47,026 nucleotides of DNA from Fuerstiella sp. (GTDB taxonomy: Bacteria > Planctomycetota > Planctomycetia > Planctomycetales > Planctomycetaceae). A model generated the notes under the pieces. The model ran no database searches. It was not told the DNA's origin and saw only the letters and a list, made by a program, of their open reading frames with translations. The stretch's first letter is position 1; each line of letters starts with the position of its first letter. The stretch is from assembly GCA_029247265.1 (NCBI GenBank), contig JAQWLN010000092.1:1-47026 (forward strand), read 5' to 3'. A program made the position numbers and the translations under genes. Of the stretch, positions 45,980 through 47,026 are shown piece by piece.

Positions 45980-47026
45980 ATGATGCTACGCGAAATTTTC
46001 AAAATGATCTACCGCGGGAACTCAATACCGTTGGTTGTCGCCGTGTTACTGTGTGCCGCTGCAGGCGCACAGGCTCAGGAAATCCCGCCAGTCGATGAGC
46101 AATCGTCAGCAGCGCCGGCAGCCATAGACCTGCCTGCTGTCGTTGAAGAGACGATTCAGATTGCCCCGTCGATGGCCGACAGTGGATTTTGGTTCGTCAG
46201 CACGCATCGTTCCCCTCAATCATTTAGCCACACCTGCCCTCGATTCTGTCCGGGAGTTTTACGATACGAACAATGTGCTGGCTATCGCCAATCCAACATG
46301 GCGGAACTTTGCGCCGGACTGGAGCCGGGAGTTCCAGTATGTATTATGGTGCATGGCAGTTTCGTCGACAGGGCGAGCGCCTGTCGGGAGTCCGCCTGCA
46401 CATGGCAGTGGCTGCGTCGAGGGTCGATGGGACGCCGAATGCAGATGATCTATCTGACGTGGCCAAGTTCCTCGCCTCTGGGGCCCATGCTTCAACTTGA
46501 GGTCAACAAGCTGGGTCGAAGAGCGGCCCGCAACGGATATTATCTGGCCGAACTGACGCAGCACATCCCGCCGGAATGCCCGATCTGTCTTATCGGTCAC
46601 AGTCACGGCACCCGGGTCATCGCATCCGCCCTGCATCTGCTGGCAGGCGGCGCAGTGCAGGGAGTCTGTCATCCATTTGCCCGAGCGGCGGGACGTCAGA
46701 TACGGACGGTGTTCGCCGCGTCGGCGATCGATCATGACTGGCTGATTCCTTCACATCGCTATGGCCGTGCTTTGTGCAGCACACAGTGTCTGTTGAATCT
46801 GAAGAACGCCAGGGATCCGGCACTGAAGTTTTATGCGTTCCGTTTGCCGCTGATTGCGAAACATCCCCTCGGTCTGACTGGACTCACGTTCCGCGATCGA
46901 CGACAACTCGGCGCGTGGGGCCGAAAATTCGTTGACTACGATGTTACTGCGGCGATCGGAGCAGGACATTTGTGGCCCTACTATTTCAACCGTCCGTCCC
47001 TTGCCTGTGTGATACACAACTACGTG
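45980..47026 (+). CDS. Exported alpha/beta hydrolase, 3' end cut by window
   Basis: An open frame of 349 codons runs from the ATG at 45980 to the window edge. It has a signal peptide (about 14-33, NSIPLVVAVLLCAAAGAQAQ), an acidic spacer, then an alpha/beta-hydrolase core: VMVHGSF (oxyanion-hole loop), MIYLTWPSS, and the nucleophile elbow LIGHSHGTRV with Ser208 in GHSHG. Later FAASAIDHDWLIP may supply the acidic residue; the catalytic histidine may be His347-like near the cut or beyond it. Substrate unknown; an exported esterase or lipase-like role is inferred. A strong GGAGGAG lies about 26 bases before the ATG, too far to be ideal. ATG 45983 is an equal alternative. Confidence 0.8.
   Translation, partial: MMLREIFKMIYRGNSIPLVVAVLLCAAAGAQAQEIPPVDEQSSAAPAAIDLPAVVEETIQIAPSMADSGFWFVSTHRSPQSFSHTCPRFCPGVLRYEQCAGYRQSNMAELCAGLEPGVPVCIMVHGSFVDRASACRESACTWQWLRRGSMGRRMQMIYLTWPSSSPLGPMLQLEVNKLGRRAARNGYYLAELTQHIPPECPICLIGHSHGTRVIASALHLLAGGAVQGVCHPFARAAGRQIRTVFAASAIDHDWLIPSHRYGRALCSTQCLLNLKNARDPALKFYAFRLPLIAKHPLGLTGLTFRDRRQLGAWGRKFVDYDVTAAIGAGHLWPYYFNRPSLACVIHNYV

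Overview
The window looks like chromosomal DNA of a planctomycete. The evidence is the set of lineage-typical families: several Hanks-type Ser/Thr kinases in three different architectures, a very large secreted PVC-type haem-binding dehydrogenase, DUF1571 and DUF1570 proteins, a Verrucomicrobia/Planctomycetes small basic protein, BatA/VWA membrane proteins, a PEP-CTERM metalloprotease and an FG-GAP repeat protein. Shine-Dalgarno sequences are patchy, and GTG or TTG starts are common. Genes are loosely packed on both strands in short operons. I saw no tRNA, rRNA, CRISPR array, phage or intact insertion sequence.

Left part (1-12.35 kb): an almost complete kdsD (Kdo/LPS synthesis), a small non-RD Ser/Thr kinase, a membrane-spanning Ser/Thr kinase with a periplasmic helical domain, an exported DUF1571 protein, a 1554-residue ThuA / SGNH-like / dehydrogenase / HEAT / cupredoxin / cytochrome c fusion, and a tail-anchored Ser/Thr kinase with an FHA domain whose catalytic-loop lysine is asparagine.

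Middle (12.35-29.3 kb): a fragment resembling a lipoxygenase N-terminus, a membrane C39-like cysteine peptidase, the small basic protein, a GT-C-type membrane protein, a forward run of a small membrane protein, ligA and an FHA-GAF histidine kinase, then a BatA/VWA protein, a VWA/GATase-like protein and a secreted PI-PLC/GDPD-like protein in tandem. After these come a frameshifted PEP-CTERM metalloprotease, the decayed 3' end of a membrane acyltransferase gene and an RNase HII-like protein.

Right part (29.3-47 kb): moeA, a threonine-synthase-like PLP enzyme and an M81 (MlrC-like) metallopeptidase on the minus strand, divergent from an RraA-family aldolase-like gene that is preceded by a 12-codon mini-ORF with a strong ribosome binding site. 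Then two exported proteins (a carboxypeptidase-regulatory-like domain protein and a DUF1570 peptidase), a repeat-bearing spacer, a FixJ-type response regulator closed by a strong terminator, a large polytopic membrane protein, an exported helical-repeat protein, a small membrane protein, an aldo/keto reductase, an M29 aminopeptidase, a large FG-GAP protein, a small lipoprotein and an alpha/beta hydrolase cut by the window end.

Themes: kinase- and FHA-based phospho-signalling, cell-envelope and exported proteins, and ordinary housekeeping genes (ligA, moeA, kdsD). No classical defence or mobile system is visible. The best candidates for something new are the giant redox fusion, the two Ser/Thr kinases with altered catalytic-loop residues together with the neighbouring FHA-domain signalling proteins, the M81/PLP/RraA divergent cluster, and the short repeat-like elements in the spacers.
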